Shown one piece after another: positions 1-9,074 of a DNA stretch of 64,000 nucleotides. The stretch is from assembly GCA_045123995.1 (NCBI GenBank), contig JBGVKY010000001.1, positions 1-64,000 on the forward strand, in the 5' to 3' direction. The stretch's first letter is position 1, and every line of letters starts with the position of its first letter. A program made the position numbers and the translations under genes. This stretch comes from HGM11501 sp045123995. GTDB lineage: Bacteria > Bacillota > Clostridia > CAKSNL01 > HGM11501. The notes beneath the pieces are model-generated. The model was given only the letters and a program-made list of their open reading frames with translations, searched no databases and was not told the DNA's origin.

Positions 1-138
1 AAGACGCAGAAGTGTTTTTTTATTTTCTTCGCCATTGGCAAATTTTGAAATTTCTTTATATATTTCGCTTTCTGTCAATTCGTTTTGCTGCATTTTCTTT
101 ATAATTCCCATTGCTTTTAAGGAAAGTTCTTTTACCAT
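1..138 (-). CDS. ferritin-like / VIT1-CCC1-type protein, N-terminal fragment
   Basis: The first 46 codons of a gene that runs off the left edge. The ATG at 136-138 has a GAGGTG ribosome site six bases upstream. The peptide opens MVKELSLKAMGIIKKMQQNE, then continues with a short helix and an E-N-K-K-T-L-L-R-L stretch. This resembles the start of the ferritin-like domain of rubrerythrin/VIT1-type proteins, where a first helix carries a metal-binding Glu and the second helix follows a basic N-K-x-x-L pattern. It lies 28 bases after the small pspC gene and is probably cotranscribed. The family call rests on 46 residues only; the metal-site pairs and any membrane part lie outside the window. Confidence 0.45.
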   Translation of the reverse strand, partial: MVKELSLKAMGIIKKMQQNELTESEIYKEISKFANGEENKKTLLRL

Positions 139-166
139 AAAATTCACCTCAGCTTAAGCTAAAATA

Positions 167-361
167 TTATTCTTCCTCTGTTTCACCGGGCATAACTAGC
201 GCCGCAATTATATATGCAATTATTCCCGAGCCCCCTAAAACAGTGAACAAAATCCACGCAAGACGAACGATTGTGGGGTCAAATTCAAAATATTCGGCAA
301 TACCGCCGCAAACACCGCAGATTTTTTTATTGTCTTTCGATTTGTAAAGCTTCTTTTTCAT
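167..361 (-). CDS. PspC-domain small membrane protein
   Basis: A 64-residue protein. The start is the ATG at 359-361, preceded by AAAGGAG; a longer in-frame reading to 448 has no ribosome site and overlaps the acetyltransferase gene. The N-terminal half is the PspC motif, with lysine-rich MKKKLYKSKDNKKICGVCGG followed by IAEYFEFDPTIVRLAWI. The rest is one hydrophobic segment (about residues 33-57) and an acidic tail, PGETEEE. PspC-family proteins sit in the cytoplasmic membrane and are linked to envelope-stress responses in proteobacteria. In Clostridia they are common, stand-alone and of unproven role. It begins 10 bases after the acetyltransferase stop, so it probably shares that promoter. 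Confidence 0.8.
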   Translation of the reverse strand: MKKKLYKSKDNKKICGVCGGIAEYFEFDPTIVRLAWILFTVLGGSGIIAYIIAALVMPGETEEE

Positions 362-371
362 ATTTTCTCCT

Positions 372-908
372 TTAATTTTTATTTTTCTTAAAGTAAACGG
401 TATCAATGCCCTTTCCCCGGTCATCTTTAATAACCTTGAATGTTTCAAAATTAAATTTTGAAAGTATTTTTATATGAGAAATATTTGAAGACCATGTACG
501 GGTAAAAACATTAAAATACTTAAATTCATCAAAAAGCTTTTCATACATGGCATATGTAATTCCCATTCCCCTTGCTTCCCTGCTGACAACCAGAGTGGAT
601 ATGTAAATATTCGGAAGGTCATTTTCTTTTATAATGTCACTTGTAAAGTTTTCTCTGAAGGAAACAAATGCTAAAAGCTTGTCTTTGTCAGTTGCAACCA
701 CAAATCTTTGTTTTTTAAGCTCTTCAAAATAACTTAAAACACCGTTATCGCTTTTCCAGTCTCCTTTTAATTCAGACTGCGTAGTGGAGCTTCTTTTGGA
801 TAAAGGAGGAAAAAATTCCTCGTCCGAAATAAAGAGCATTTTTAATATCTGTTCATTAAAAGCTTCCTGCTCGCTTGATTTTAATACTTTTATTTCCGGA
901 GTTATCAC
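372..908 (-). CDS. GNAT-family N-acetyltransferase
   Basis: About 178 residues, no signal peptide, predicted cytoplasmic. The C-terminal half shows the acetyl-CoA binding core: a beta strand (IYISTLVVS) followed by REARGMGITYAMYEKLFDEF, the R/Q-x-x-G-x-G/A pyrophosphate loop of GNAT enzymes. The extreme C-terminus (DDRGKGIDTVYFKK) gives the final strand. Two GTG starts are possible, at 915-917 and 906-908; I chose the inner one because the AAGGGAAG site lies eight bases before it, whereas it abuts the outer one. A near-perfect promoter lies just upstream in the 3' end of dnaE. The substrate is unknown. Confidence 0.75.
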   Translation of the reverse strand: MITPEIKVLKSSEQEAFNEQILKMLFISDEEFFPPLSKRSSTTQSELKGDWKSDNGVLSYFEELKKQRFVVATDKDKLLAFVSFRENFTSDIIKENDLPNIYISTLVVSREARGMGITYAMYEKLFDEFKYFNVFTRTWSSNISHIKILSKFNFETFKVIKDDRGKGIDTVYFKKNKN

Positions 909-947
909 GCCAAACACTTCCCTTAAGTATTTTGATGCACGGCAAAT

Positions 948-976
948 ATTATATCACATACATAAGTTTATGTCAA
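948..976 (-). promoter_or_regulatory. sigma-A promoter for GNAT-pspC
   Basis: On the minus strand TTGACA (971-976), a 17-base spacer and TATAAT (948-953), both perfect consensus, with a TGA before the -10. It ends about 30 bases before the GNAT start and begins five bases before the dnaE stop codon, so these small genes can be expressed independently of the dnaE operon. Confidence 0.85.
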
Positions 977-980
977 AGTT

Positions 981-3900
981 TTACTGCCAGGACACTTTTA
1001 CATCCGCTTTTTCAATAGACTTTATAAATTCTTCCTTATCAGATACCAGATATATACTCTGGATAAGTTTTCCCTCATGCTCTATAAAAAGTGAAATATC
1101 TCCTTTATTTCGTGCAACCATGTCATGTATCTTATCCAAGGAATCTAATGATTTAACCGAAAGCACCATAGATTTTCCGCTTAATTCCCTTACCTCTTCC
1201 ACGGTTTCAGCCATCATTTCGCAGGTTCCCTCGTCACGGTAGTTTATTCTTCCCCTGATAATGACAACCCTGTCTTCCTCTGTGAACTTTTCACACTCTT
1301 TTAAGGTTTTCGGGTACAGCACAACTCTTAATGATCCCGTAGTATCTTCAATATTCAAAAATGCCATTATCTGCCCGGATTTTGTGATTTTTTCCTTTTT
1401 CTCCGATATAATTCCGCAGACCTTAACGGTTTCTCCGTCCTTTACGGGAAGAAGTGTATAATCCCCGTCTGCAAACATCACCGCTCCCTCTTTTAATGTG
1501 CCCAATGGTACTGCCCCTGAATTTTTAACCTGCAATGCATACTGCTCCAAGGGATGTCCCGTCAGATAAATACCAGAAGCTTCTTTTTCCATAAATAATC
1601 GCATCTTTGTATCGCAGTCCTTTACTTCGGGGAATTCGTCTAAATTTTCATCGGCTTCAGAATCATCGGAGAAGAAAGAAATCTGTCCTTCCAGATTGTT
1701 TTTACTGTCCTTTGAAATTCCGCTTAAAATGTTTTCATAGGCCAAAAGCATCTGCATTCTATTGGCACCCAAAAAGTCAAAAGCACCGCATTTTATAAGT
1801 CCCTCTAAGGTTCTTTTATTTACATCGGAGCTTTTCATTCTCCTGCAAAAATCTGTCATTGACGTAAAAGGACCGTTTTCACTTCTCTCCTTTACGCAGT
1901 TTATAATTATATTTCTTCCGACATTTTTAATGGCCGCCAGAGAAAATCTTATCCCTCCATCCTCGACAGAAAAAACATCTGTGCTCTTATTTACGTCCGG
2001 GGGAAGTATCTTTATTCCCACTTCCTTACAGTAGCTTATATAATTTGCAATTTTATCACTGTCACCCTGTTCGCTTGAAAGCATTGCTGCCATAAATTCT
2101 ACGGGATAGTAATACTTAAGATATGCCGTCTGATAAGCCACAACCGCATAAACTGTGGCGTGGGATTTATTGAAGGCATATTTTGCAAAGTCAATCATCT
2201 CGTCGAAAATTTCCCCTGCTGCCTTTTCAGATACTCCCTTAGAAAGGGCACCTGGTACATTTTCTTCCTTTGAGCCGTAGATAAAGTTCTTTCTTTCCTT
2301 TTCCATGACGTCCATTTTCTTTTTACTCATGGCACGTCTTACAAGGTCGGCTCTGCCAAGGCTGTAACCTCCAAGCTCTCTTACAATCTGCATAACCTGT
2401 TCCTGATATACAATACAGCCGTAAGTCATGGATAAAATAGGCTCTAAGAGAGGGGTTTTATAAATGATTTCATTTTCGTTTTTCTTGTTTTTGATGTATC
2501 TTGGAATAAAGTCCATGGGACCCGGTCTGTATAAGGCAATTCCCGCAATAACATCTTCCATGGAAGAAGGCGAAAGCTCTTTCATAAATGAGGTCATTCC
2601 CCTGCTTTCAAGCTGGAACACACCCTGGGTGTCACCATCTGCAATCATTTTATAAACCTCGGGAATATTAAAGTCTATATTATCTATGTCAATTTCAATT
2701 CCTCTGGTCTTTTTAACATTGGCTATGGCATCTCTTATAACCGTAAGGGTACGAAGCCCCAGAAAGTCCATTTTCAGAACACCCAGCTTTTCCAAATTGC
2801 CCATGGCAAACTGTGTTGTTATAACATCATCATTAAGCTGAAGGGGAACACTTTCTCTTACAGGTTCATCGGTAATTACAACTCCTGCCGCATGGGTTGT
2901 GGTGTTTCTCGGTATTCCCTCTATTGCCATGGCTGTATCCAAAAGATTTTTAACATCAAGATTTGAATCATACGCCTCTTTAAGCTTGGGATTTACCGAA
3001 ATTGCCTTTTCTATGGTCATTTTAAGTTCCTTGGGAATCATCTTTGCAATTACGTCAACATCCTGATAATTCATTCCCAAAACACGTCCCACGTCTCTTA
3101 CAGCACCCCTTGCCGCCATTGTACCGAATGCCACAATCTGACATACATGGTCGGGACCATAGCGTCTGTTTACATAGTCTATTACTTCCCCACGTCTTTC
3201 GTAGCAGAAGTCAATATCTATATCAGGCATGCTGATACGTTCCGAATTCAAAAATCTCTCAAAAAGAAGATTATATTTTATGGGGTCAACATTTGTTATA
3301 TGGAGAGTATAAGCCACCATACTTCCCGCACCGGAACCACGGCCGGGACCAACCATTATCTTTTCGCTTCTCGCGAATCGGATAAAGTCCCAGACAATTA
3401 AAAAATAGTCAGTATATCCCATAGATGTTATTACAGAAAGTTCATAGTCAAGTCGTTCTTTATAGATTGAATCTGCATTCTCACCGTAACGCTCCAAAAG
3501 TCCTTCCTCGCAAAGCTCTCTCAAATATTCCTCGGAGGTTTTTCCCTCGGGCACGCTGAATTTGGGCAGATGGGATTTTGAAAAGTCAAATTCCACGTTG
3601 CACATGGATGCGATTTTCTCGGTGTTTTCCAAAGCTTCGGGGATATATGAGAAAATCTCTTTCATTTCCTCTTCCGACTTTAAGTAAAACTCATCCGTAC
3701 TCATTTTCATACGGTTTTCTTCATCTATTGTATGCCCTGTCTGTATGCATAAAAGCACATCCTGTGCCTTGGCATCTTCTTTTTTAATATAGTGCACGTC
3801 GTTTGTTGCAACCATGGGAGTGTCCGTTTCCCTTGCCAGGGAAATGAGCATAGGAAGTACCTCTCTCTGCTCAGGAAGTCCGTGATCCTGCAATTCTATA

Positions 3901-4412
3901 TAAACATTTTCGTTTCCGAAAATTTCTTTGTATTCTAAAAGCTTTTCCTTTGCCCCCGCCTTGTCACCGTTTAAAAGGTGCTGGGGAATTTCTCCCTTAA
4001 GGCAGGCAGATAAGCAGATAAGCCCATCTGCATGCTCTCTTAAAATTTCCATGTCAATACGGGGCTTATAATAAAACCCCTCAGTAAAGCCTACGGAAGA
4101 TAAGTACATCAAGTTTTTATAACCCGTCTGATTTTTTGCAAGAAGCAAAAGATGTCCGTATTTATTGTCAATTCCGCTTTCTTTATCAAGGCGGCTTCTT
4201 TTAGCCGTATATACTTCGCAGCCTATTACAGGGTGAATTCCCTTATCCTTTGCTGCCTGATAAAAGTCAATAACACCGTACATTGCACCGTGGTCGGTAA
4301 TTGCCAGGTGCTCCATTCCAAGTTCTTTGGCTCTTTCGAGCAAATCATTTATACGGCATGCTCCGTCCAAAAGACTGTATTCAGTATGCAGATGTAAATG
4401 AACAAAACTCAT
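981..4412 (-). CDS. dnaE: DNA polymerase III alpha subunit DnaE
   Basis: A 1143-residue replicative polymerase of the C family, full length for DnaE. The order is PHP domain (HLHTEYSLLDGACRI at residue 6 onward, then ITDHGAMYG), the polymerase palm with VGPGRGSGAGSMVAY and the catalytic acidic triad in SMPDIDIDFCYERR, the fingers, then an OB-fold domain near residues 960-1060 (TVKVCGIISEKKEKITKSGQ). It is the DnaE type: it has an N-terminal PHP domain and lacks the exonuclease insertion of PolC. Firmicutes usually carry both, and PolC is not in this window. The start codon overlaps the whiA stop by four bases (ATGA). It is the last gene of the hprK-murB-rapZ-whiA cluster, an order also seen in other Clostridia. 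Confidence 0.97.
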   Translation of the reverse strand: MSFVHLHLHTEYSLLDGACRINDLLERAKELGMEHLAITDHGAMYGVIDFYQAAKDKGIHPVIGCEVYTAKRSRLDKESGIDNKYGHLLLLAKNQTGYKNLMYLSSVGFTEGFYYKPRIDMEILREHADGLICLSACLKGEIPQHLLNGDKAGAKEKLLEYKEIFGNENVYIELQDHGLPEQREVLPMLISLARETDTPMVATNDVHYIKKEDAKAQDVLLCIQTGHTIDEENRMKMSTDEFYLKSEEEMKEIFSYIPEALENTEKIASMCNVEFDFSKSHLPKFSVPEGKTSEEYLRELCEEGLLERYGENADSIYKERLDYELSVITSMGYTDYFLIVWDFIRFARSEKIMVGPGRGSGAGSMVAYTLHITNVDPIKYNLLFERFLNSERISMPDIDIDFCYERRGEVIDYVNRRYGPDHVCQIVAFGTMAARGAVRDVGRVLGMNYQDVDVIAKMIPKELKMTIEKAISVNPKLKEAYDSNLDVKNLLDTAMAIEGIPRNTTTHAAGVVITDEPVRESVPLQLNDDVITTQFAMGNLEKLGVLKMDFLGLRTLTVIRDAIANVKKTRGIEIDIDNIDFNIPEVYKMIADGDTQGVFQLESRGMTSFMKELSPSSMEDVIAGIALYRPGPMDFIPRYIKNKKNENEIIYKTPLLEPILSMTYGCIVYQEQVMQIVRELGGYSLGRADLVRRAMSKKKMDVMEKERKNFIYGSKEENVPGALSKGVSEKAAGEIFDEMIDFAKYAFNKSHATVYAVVAYQTAYLKYYYPVEFMAAMLSSEQGDSDKIANYISYCKEVGIKILPPDVNKSTDVFSVEDGGIRFSLAAIKNVGRNIIINCVKERSENGPFTSMTDFCRRMKSSDVNKRTLEGLIKCGAFDFLGANRMQMLLAYENILSGISKDSKNNLEGQISFFSDDSEADENLDEFPEVKDCDTKMRLFMEKEASGIYLTGHPLEQYALQVKNSGAVPLGTLKEGAVMFADGDYTLLPVKDGETVKVCGIISEKKEKITKSGQIMAFLNIEDTTGSLRVVLYPKTLKECEKFTEEDRVVIIRGRINYRDEGTCEMMAETVEEVRELSGKSMVLSVKSLDSLDKIHDMVARNKGDISLFIEHEGKLIQSIYLVSDKEEFIKSIEKADVKVSWQ

Positions 4413-5308
4413 TCAAGCTCCCTCGCAATCTCCGTTATTTTTTTAAGTCTGTGATTTACTCCCGACCTGCTAAGTCCCGATAATGACGCAAGGACCGCCA
4501 GACTTTCTTCTGGATTAGCCAATCTTAAAAGGGCAATTTCGGAAAGTTCATCTGGCAAAGAGTCAAGACCTATTGTATACATGATATTTTCAATATCTTC
4601 AATTATTTTATTTGCCGCCTGGGTGGTTTTCCCAAGGTTTGCAACCTCAAAATTGGTTTTTCTGTTAATTTCGTTTTTCTGCTCTTTTTCTATTTTTATA
4701 TTAGCAAGGTCCATCATACATTTGTGAGCATTCATGATATTTAAAAGATTTTCAATGCTTTCATATCTTTTAAAGTACATTACAAAGTATTTGTCCCTCA
4801 TTACCCTTTTGGGGATTTCTCCGAATTTATCGAATGCCAGTGTAAGCTCGTCCAAAGATACCTCTCTTTTTGCCACGAATTCAAGATGATAGGTTTTTTC
4901 CGGATCGATCATCATTCCTCCGCCAAGAAAACCTCCCATTATAAAAAATCTTATTTCCTCTGAATTTTCTAAAAAAGAAAGGTCGTTTTCTATGTAGCCT
5001 TCAGAAAGGGAATTTTTCTCCGATAAGCCTTTAAGGATAATTTCCGATTCCGCCTTTTCGTAAGAAAGGCAGTTGCTTTTACCGGGTCTTGTACTCTGTC
5101 TAAGATTTCCGTCTTCTATACCGAACTGTTTTTTGCATATAAAGGAAATTCTTTTTAAGAGAGTATCATTATCTCCGTAAAAATGCACTTTTCCCTCTTC
5201 TAAATTGAGCGCAAAGGAAGAAAAGCCTTTTAAGAAAGCAAAGGCCAAATTTTTTTTTCTTAAATCTGCTTTTAATATTTCCTCTTTGATTTTAGCGGAA
5301 AAAGACAT
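4409..5308 (-). CDS. whiA: DNA-binding protein WhiA
   Basis: 299 residues, the normal length. WhiA pairs an N-terminal LAGLIDADG homing-endonuclease-like fold with a C-terminal helix-turn-helix. Visible landmarks are the start MSFSAKIKEEILK, GGFLGGGMMIDPEKTYHLEF in the LAGLIDADG region, and a C-terminal helix-turn-helix that includes EIALLRLANPEESLAVLASL and LSGLSRSGVNHRLKKI. In Streptomyces it controls sporulation; in Bacillus subtilis it influences chromosome segregation and cell division. The upstream ribosome site is AAAGGGTG. It is 13 bases after rapZ and overlaps dnaE. The usual neighbour yvcK is absent between rapZ and whiA. Confidence 0.96.
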   Translation of the reverse strand: MSFSAKIKEEILKADLRKKNLAFAFLKGFSSFALNLEEGKVHFYGDNDTLLKRISFICKKQFGIEDGNLRQSTRPGKSNCLSYEKAESEIILKGLSEKNSLSEGYIENDLSFLENSEEIRFFIMGGFLGGGMMIDPEKTYHLEFVAKREVSLDELTLAFDKFGEIPKRVMRDKYFVMYFKRYESIENLLNIMNAHKCMMDLANIKIEKEQKNEINRKTNFEVANLGKTTQAANKIIEDIENIMYTIGLDSLPDELSEIALLRLANPEESLAVLASLSGLSRSGVNHRLKKITEIARELE

Positions 5309-5321
5309 ATAAAATCACCCT

Positions 5322-6179
5322 TTATTTTGAGTCAATGTCCCTGTGACTCGCAAGGCAGTTATAGCCCTGATTTTTAAGATATTCAAAAACCCTCTGGGTT
5401 ATGGCAACGCTCCTGTGTTTTCCTCCGGTACATCCTATCCCTATAACCAGATTGCTCTTTCCCTCTTCTATATACCGAGGGATTAAAAAGTCTAAAAGAG
5501 ATGTTAATCTTTTTAAGAATTCCTCTGCTGTACCGTCAGAGAATACGTATTGTGCCACATCCTTTTCAAGACCGGTTCTTTTTTTCATATCCTCCACATA
5601 GTAAGGATTGGGCAAAAACCTGACATCAAATACCAAGTCCGCATCCAATGCCATTCCGAACTTAAATCCGAAAGATTCAACCTCTACTGTAAAATGCTTT
5701 TCTCCCTCGCCGTCTGAAAAAAGTTCCGTTATCTTTCGCTTCAACTGCGCCAAAGTCATGTTTGATGTATCAACAATATAGTCTGATACTTCCCTTATGG
5801 GCGAAAGTATTTCCCTTTCCTTTCTGATTCCGTCCAGTATCGAACCCTCTGAAGCCAAAGGATGCTTTCTTCTTGTTTCCTTATATCTTTTTATAAGTGT
5901 TTCTTCACCGGATTCCAGAAAGAGAATTTTATATTCATACCCTTTGTTTTTAAGATTGGAAAGTTCATCTGAGAGCTGTTCAAACAAATATCCGCCTCGT
6001 AAATCCATGACTAAAGCGACTTTTTCCAACTTTCCTTGGGAATGAAGGCATATATCCGCAAATTTATCAATTAAAACGGGCGGAAGATTATCAATGCAGT
6101 AATATCCCATATCTTCCATACAATGGGAAGCCTGGGTTCTTCCTGCTCCGCTCATTCCTGTTACGATAACAAATTGCAT
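5322..6179 (-). CDS. rapZ: RNase adapter / nucleotide-binding protein RapZ
   Basis: 285 residues, typical for the YvcJ/RapZ family. The N-terminal P-loop domain starts MQFVIVTGMSGAGRTQASHC and continues DMGYYCIDNLPPVLIDKF. The C-terminal domain holds VIGIGCTGGKHRSVAITQRV, the conserved G-C-T-G-G-K/H-R-S motif. RapZ hydrolyses nucleotides; in E. coli it delivers small RNAs to RNase E, and in B. subtilis YvcJ affects competence. The Walker A lysine is replaced by arginine (GAGRT), a change also usual in actinobacterial members. It sits between murB (20-base gap) and whiA, and is translated from an ATG. Confidence 0.95.
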   Translation of the reverse strand: MQFVIVTGMSGAGRTQASHCMEDMGYYCIDNLPPVLIDKFADICLHSQGKLEKVALVMDLRGGYLFEQLSDELSNLKNKGYEYKILFLESGEETLIKRYKETRRKHPLASEGSILDGIRKEREILSPIREVSDYIVDTSNMTLAQLKRKITELFSDGEGEKHFTVEVESFGFKFGMALDADLVFDVRFLPNPYYVEDMKKRTGLEKDVAQYVFSDGTAEEFLKRLTSLLDFLIPRYIEEGKSNLVIGIGCTGGKHRSVAITQRVFEYLKNQGYNCLASHRDIDSK

Positions 6180-6199
6180 ATAAAATTTCCTTTCGGTAG

Positions 6200-7093
6200 T
6201 TATTTTTTCTTTATGATTTTTATTTCCGGTTCCAGCATGACACCGGACTTTTCATAAACAGTAGTTCTTATATAAGTAATCAATTCTTCCACATCATTGC
6301 ATGTGGCATCTCCCGTATTTATTATAAATCCCGCATGAAGAGTGGATACTTCCGCTCCCCCGATTTTTTTACCCTTAAGGTTTGCGTTTTCTATCAAAGC
6401 TCCTGCAAAATGTCCTTCGGGTCTTTTAAATACGCTTCCTGCACTCGGGTAGGTTACGGGCTGTTTTTCACGACGCCTTTTTGCGAGAGAGTTCATTTCT
6501 TCTCTTATTTCTTCGGCTTTTCCAGGTTTCAAAAGGATTTCTGCACCGATAATTATATAATCCTTATCAGTATAAAAGCTCCTGCGATAGGAAAATTCAT
6601 GGTCCGTACACTCTTTTACATTGAATTCCTCATCGATGTAGAAGCTTTTTGCAACCACATCTTTCATTTCCCCACCGTAGGCTCCTGCATTCATGTAGAT
6701 TGCACCGCCAAGACTTCCAGGGATTCCCGAAGCAAACGAAAAGCCCGAAAGAGATTCCTTTAATGCCGCCTGACTTATGGAAGAAAGGGCTGCTCCCGCA
6801 TCTGCATATATTTTATTACCCTCCACCTTTATATCTGAAAACCTTTCTGAAAGAGAGATAACAAGGGTGTCAATTCCTGCGTCAGATACCAAAAGATTTG
6901 AGCCTCTGCCGAATATAAAAGGCTGTATATTATATTTTTTTGCCACCTTTAATAAATCTATAAGTTCTTCTTTTCCCGAAGGCTCCGCAAAATAGCGAGC
7001 GGGTCCTCCGATACGGAAGGTGGTGTGTTTTTTCATGGGTTCGTTTTCCGTTACCTTTGTAATTTTAGAAATCTCTTCGAAAAAACCTTCCAT
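6200..7093 (-). CDS. murB: UDP-N-acetylenolpyruvoylglucosamine reductase MurB
   Basis: 297 residues. MurB reduces UDP-GlcNAc-enolpyruvate to UDP-MurNAc with NADPH and FAD in the cytoplasm. The FAD-binding region shows TTFRIGGPARYFAEPSGKEE, then FGRGSNLLVSD and SGIPGSLGGAIYMNAGAYGG. The substrate domain has YRRSFY, then SAGSVFKRPEGHFAGALIE with the catalytic Ser, and the final LEPEIKII with the conserved Glu. The GGAGG site lies five bases before the ATG. It lies between the ROK kinase and rapZ; hprK-murB-rapZ proximity is normal in Clostridia and links cell-wall precursor synthesis to carbon regulation. Confidence 0.97.
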   Translation of the reverse strand: MEGFFEEISKITKVTENEPMKKHTTFRIGGPARYFAEPSGKEELIDLLKVAKKYNIQPFIFGRGSNLLVSDAGIDTLVISLSERFSDIKVEGNKIYADAGAALSSISQAALKESLSGFSFASGIPGSLGGAIYMNAGAYGGEMKDVVAKSFYIDEEFNVKECTDHEFSYRRSFYTDKDYIIIGAEILLKPGKAEEIREEMNSLAKRRREKQPVTYPSAGSVFKRPEGHFAGALIENANLKGKKIGGAEVSTLHAGFIINTGDATCNDVEELITYIRTTVYEKSGVMLEPEIKIIKKK

Positions 7094-7109
7094 TCTGACC
7101 TCCTGAATT

Positions 7110-8057
7110 TCAGTTCTTTGCTCCTAAAAATGCTGCACCTATAAGTCCTGCGTCGTTACCGTATTCCGCTATCTTTATTCTCGCCTGTTCAACGTTTCTG
7201 GAATAGCGGTTCTTTTCAACATATTCTATGATGGGCTTTAAGATTTTATCTCCTTCACGGCTTATAGCTCCGCCTATGCACAAAACTTCTGGCTGGAAAA
7301 TATTTATCATATTTGTAATTCCCGAAGCCACAAAGGTAAGCCACTTATTTATAACTTCCTTGCCAAGCTCATCCCCTGCCTCTAAAGCTGTAAATGCAGT
7401 TTTTCCGTTAACCTTTGATATATCGCCAGAGCAAAGGGATGCAAGATAAGAATCGGGATTTTCGCTTATAGCCTCTTTTGTCATATCTATAAGAGCAGTA
7501 GTGGAAGCATATCTTTCCCAGCATCCGCGTCTTCCGCAGGTACATTCTTTTCCGCCCTCAATCATAGATATATGGCCGATTTCGCCGCCTGCAGAGTTGA
7601 AGCCTGTGAAGATTTTTCCGTTTATGATGATGCCTCCGCCAACACCTGTGCCGAGGGTGACGAAAAGGAAGCATTCGTAATCTTCTTTCATCATAACATA
7701 TTCGCCAAGTGCCGCACAGTCAGCGTCATTTCCCATATATACGGGCTTATTTATATATTTTTGCATTTCCTCTCTCAAGGGAACATTCTTAAAGTTTATG
7801 TTATTTGCATAAACAATTATGCCTCTTTTATTGTCAACTGTTCCGGGACTTCCTATTCCTACTGACTTTACCTCATCCATAGAAATCTTTGCATTCTCCG
7901 CTGCTTCAATAGCACAAAAAGCTATATCTTTAATGATTTCCTGATAGTTTCTGTCTGCTCCTGTGGGTCGTTGTGCACGGCTTATTATTTTACCGTCCTC
8001 ATCAACCAGACCTGCTTTTATGTTTGTTCCGCCTAAATCCACTGCTAAATAATACAT
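7110..8057 (-). CDS. ROK-family glucokinase
   Basis: 315 residues. The ATP-binding signature is at the N-terminus (LAVDLGGTNIKAGLV), followed by VGIGSPGTVDNKRG, GNDADCAALGE with the catalytic Asp, and LGTGVGGGIIINGKIF. A zinc-type ROK motif GGKECTCGRRGCWERYAS supplies the Cys-x-Cys-x-x-x-x-Cys ligands. This combination fits a sugar kinase such as glucokinase (GlcK) rather than a ROK repressor, because no N-terminal helix-turn-helix is present. It stands between hprK and murB, 16-17 bases from each, so it is cotranscribed. Glucose-6-phosphate made by it feeds glycolysis, whose intermediates control HprK; the coupling is inference. Confidence 0.88.
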   Translation of the reverse strand: MYYLAVDLGGTNIKAGLVDEDGKIISRAQRPTGADRNYQEIIKDIAFCAIEAAENAKISMDEVKSVGIGSPGTVDNKRGIIVYANNINFKNVPLREEMQKYINKPVYMGNDADCAALGEYVMMKEDYECFLFVTLGTGVGGGIIINGKIFTGFNSAGGEIGHISMIEGGKECTCGRRGCWERYASTTALIDMTKEAISENPDSYLASLCSGDISKVNGKTAFTALEAGDELGKEVINKWLTFVASGITNMINIFQPEVLCIGGAISREGDKILKPIIEYVEKNRYSRNVEQARIKIAEYGNDAGLIGAAFLGAKN

Positions 8058-8073
8058 CTTTACCTCTCCTTAA

Positions 8074-9048
8074 TTATTCTTCGTCTTCTTCCTCTTCCGC
8101 TTCCAGTTGCATGTTAAGTTCCATCTGCTTTGTAATTCTTTCACTTAATTCTTCTGCCGCATTATAGCCCATCTTCTTCTGTCTGTTATTCATGGCTGCA
8201 ACCTCCACAATAACTGCCAGATTTCTTCCGGGTCTTATGGGCACCGTGATAGAAGGAATTTTTATGCCTAAAATTTCTGTCGTCTGGTCTTCCATTCCTA
8301 GTCTGTCGTAGGATTTATCTTTATTCCAGTGTTCAAGATTTATGATAAGGTCAATCTTTTCTGAGTTTTTAACCGCACCCATACCGAAGATTTTCCTTAC
8401 GTCTACGATACCGATACCTCTAATTTCAATATAATGCCTGATTACTTCAGGAGCACTTCCTACAACAGAAATTGCAGAAACTCTCTTTATCTCAACTGCA
8501 TCGTCGGCAACAAGACGGTGTCCTCTCTTAAGTAGCTCAACTGCAGCCTCGCTTTTACCTACTCCGCTTTCACCCAAGATAAGTACACCCTCGCCGTACA
8601 CTTCTACCAAAACGCCGTGACGTGTAATTCTGGGTGCCAACTCCACGTTGAGCCATGCAATAAGGGCTCCCATGAATACAGAGCTTCCCAGCTGTGTGCG
8701 GTATACGGGAATTCCGAATTCTTTAGCCGATTCTATAACTTCGGGATAAACTTCAAGTCCTCTTGTTACAATTACCGCCGGAACCTTGTGAGAAAAAAGC
8801 TGATCCAATGTTGCTTTTCTCTTTTCTGGGCTAAGGCTTCCTAAGTATGCAATTTCCACCTTTCCGAAAAGCTGAAGTCTCGTATTATCATAATGCTCGA
8901 AAAAGTCTACTGCAAGTTGAAGCCCGGGTCTGTATATATCCGAATTTTTAACCTTTATTTTATCAATATTGGAAGGCTCAGTAATAACCTCAAGCTTAAA
9001 GTGCTGGGCTATATTTTTAACCGAAACATAAAATTCTTTTTCTGCCAC
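8074..9048 (-). CDS. hprK: HPr kinase/phosphorylase HprK
   Basis: 324 residues, normal for the family. HprK phosphorylates Ser46 of HPr in response to glycolytic intermediates and reverses the reaction with phosphate, so it is the sensor of carbon catabolite control in Firmicutes. The N-terminal domain contains KVPAVIVTRGLEVYPEVIE. The C-terminal catalytic domain shows the Walker A GESGVGKSEAAVELLKRGHR, then VADDAVEI, and the signature EIRGIGIVDVRKIFGMGAV. The start is a GTG with GGGAGG eight bases upstream. The acidic tail EAEEEEDEE is longer than usual. It lies between a PfkB kinase and a ROK kinase, an apt setting for a carbon sensor. Confidence 0.97.
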   Translation of the reverse strand: MAEKEFYVSVKNIAQHFKLEVITEPSNIDKIKVKNSDIYRPGLQLAVDFFEHYDNTRLQLFGKVEIAYLGSLSPEKRKATLDQLFSHKVPAVIVTRGLEVYPEVIESAKEFGIPVYRTQLGSSVFMGALIAWLNVELAPRITRHGVLVEVYGEGVLILGESGVGKSEAAVELLKRGHRLVADDAVEIKRVSAISVVGSAPEVIRHYIEIRGIGIVDVRKIFGMGAVKNSEKIDLIINLEHWNKDKSYDRLGMEDQTTEILGIKIPSITVPIRPGRNLAVIVEVAAMNNRQKKMGYNAAEELSERITKQMELNMQLEAEEEEDEE

Positions 9049-9074
9049 TTAAAATTCCTCCCTTTTTTTAATCC

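Noticed and set aside
6335..6861. Plus-strand frames opposite murB (142 and 70 codons)
   Set aside because: Antisense to a certain gene, mutually overlapping, no family motifs.
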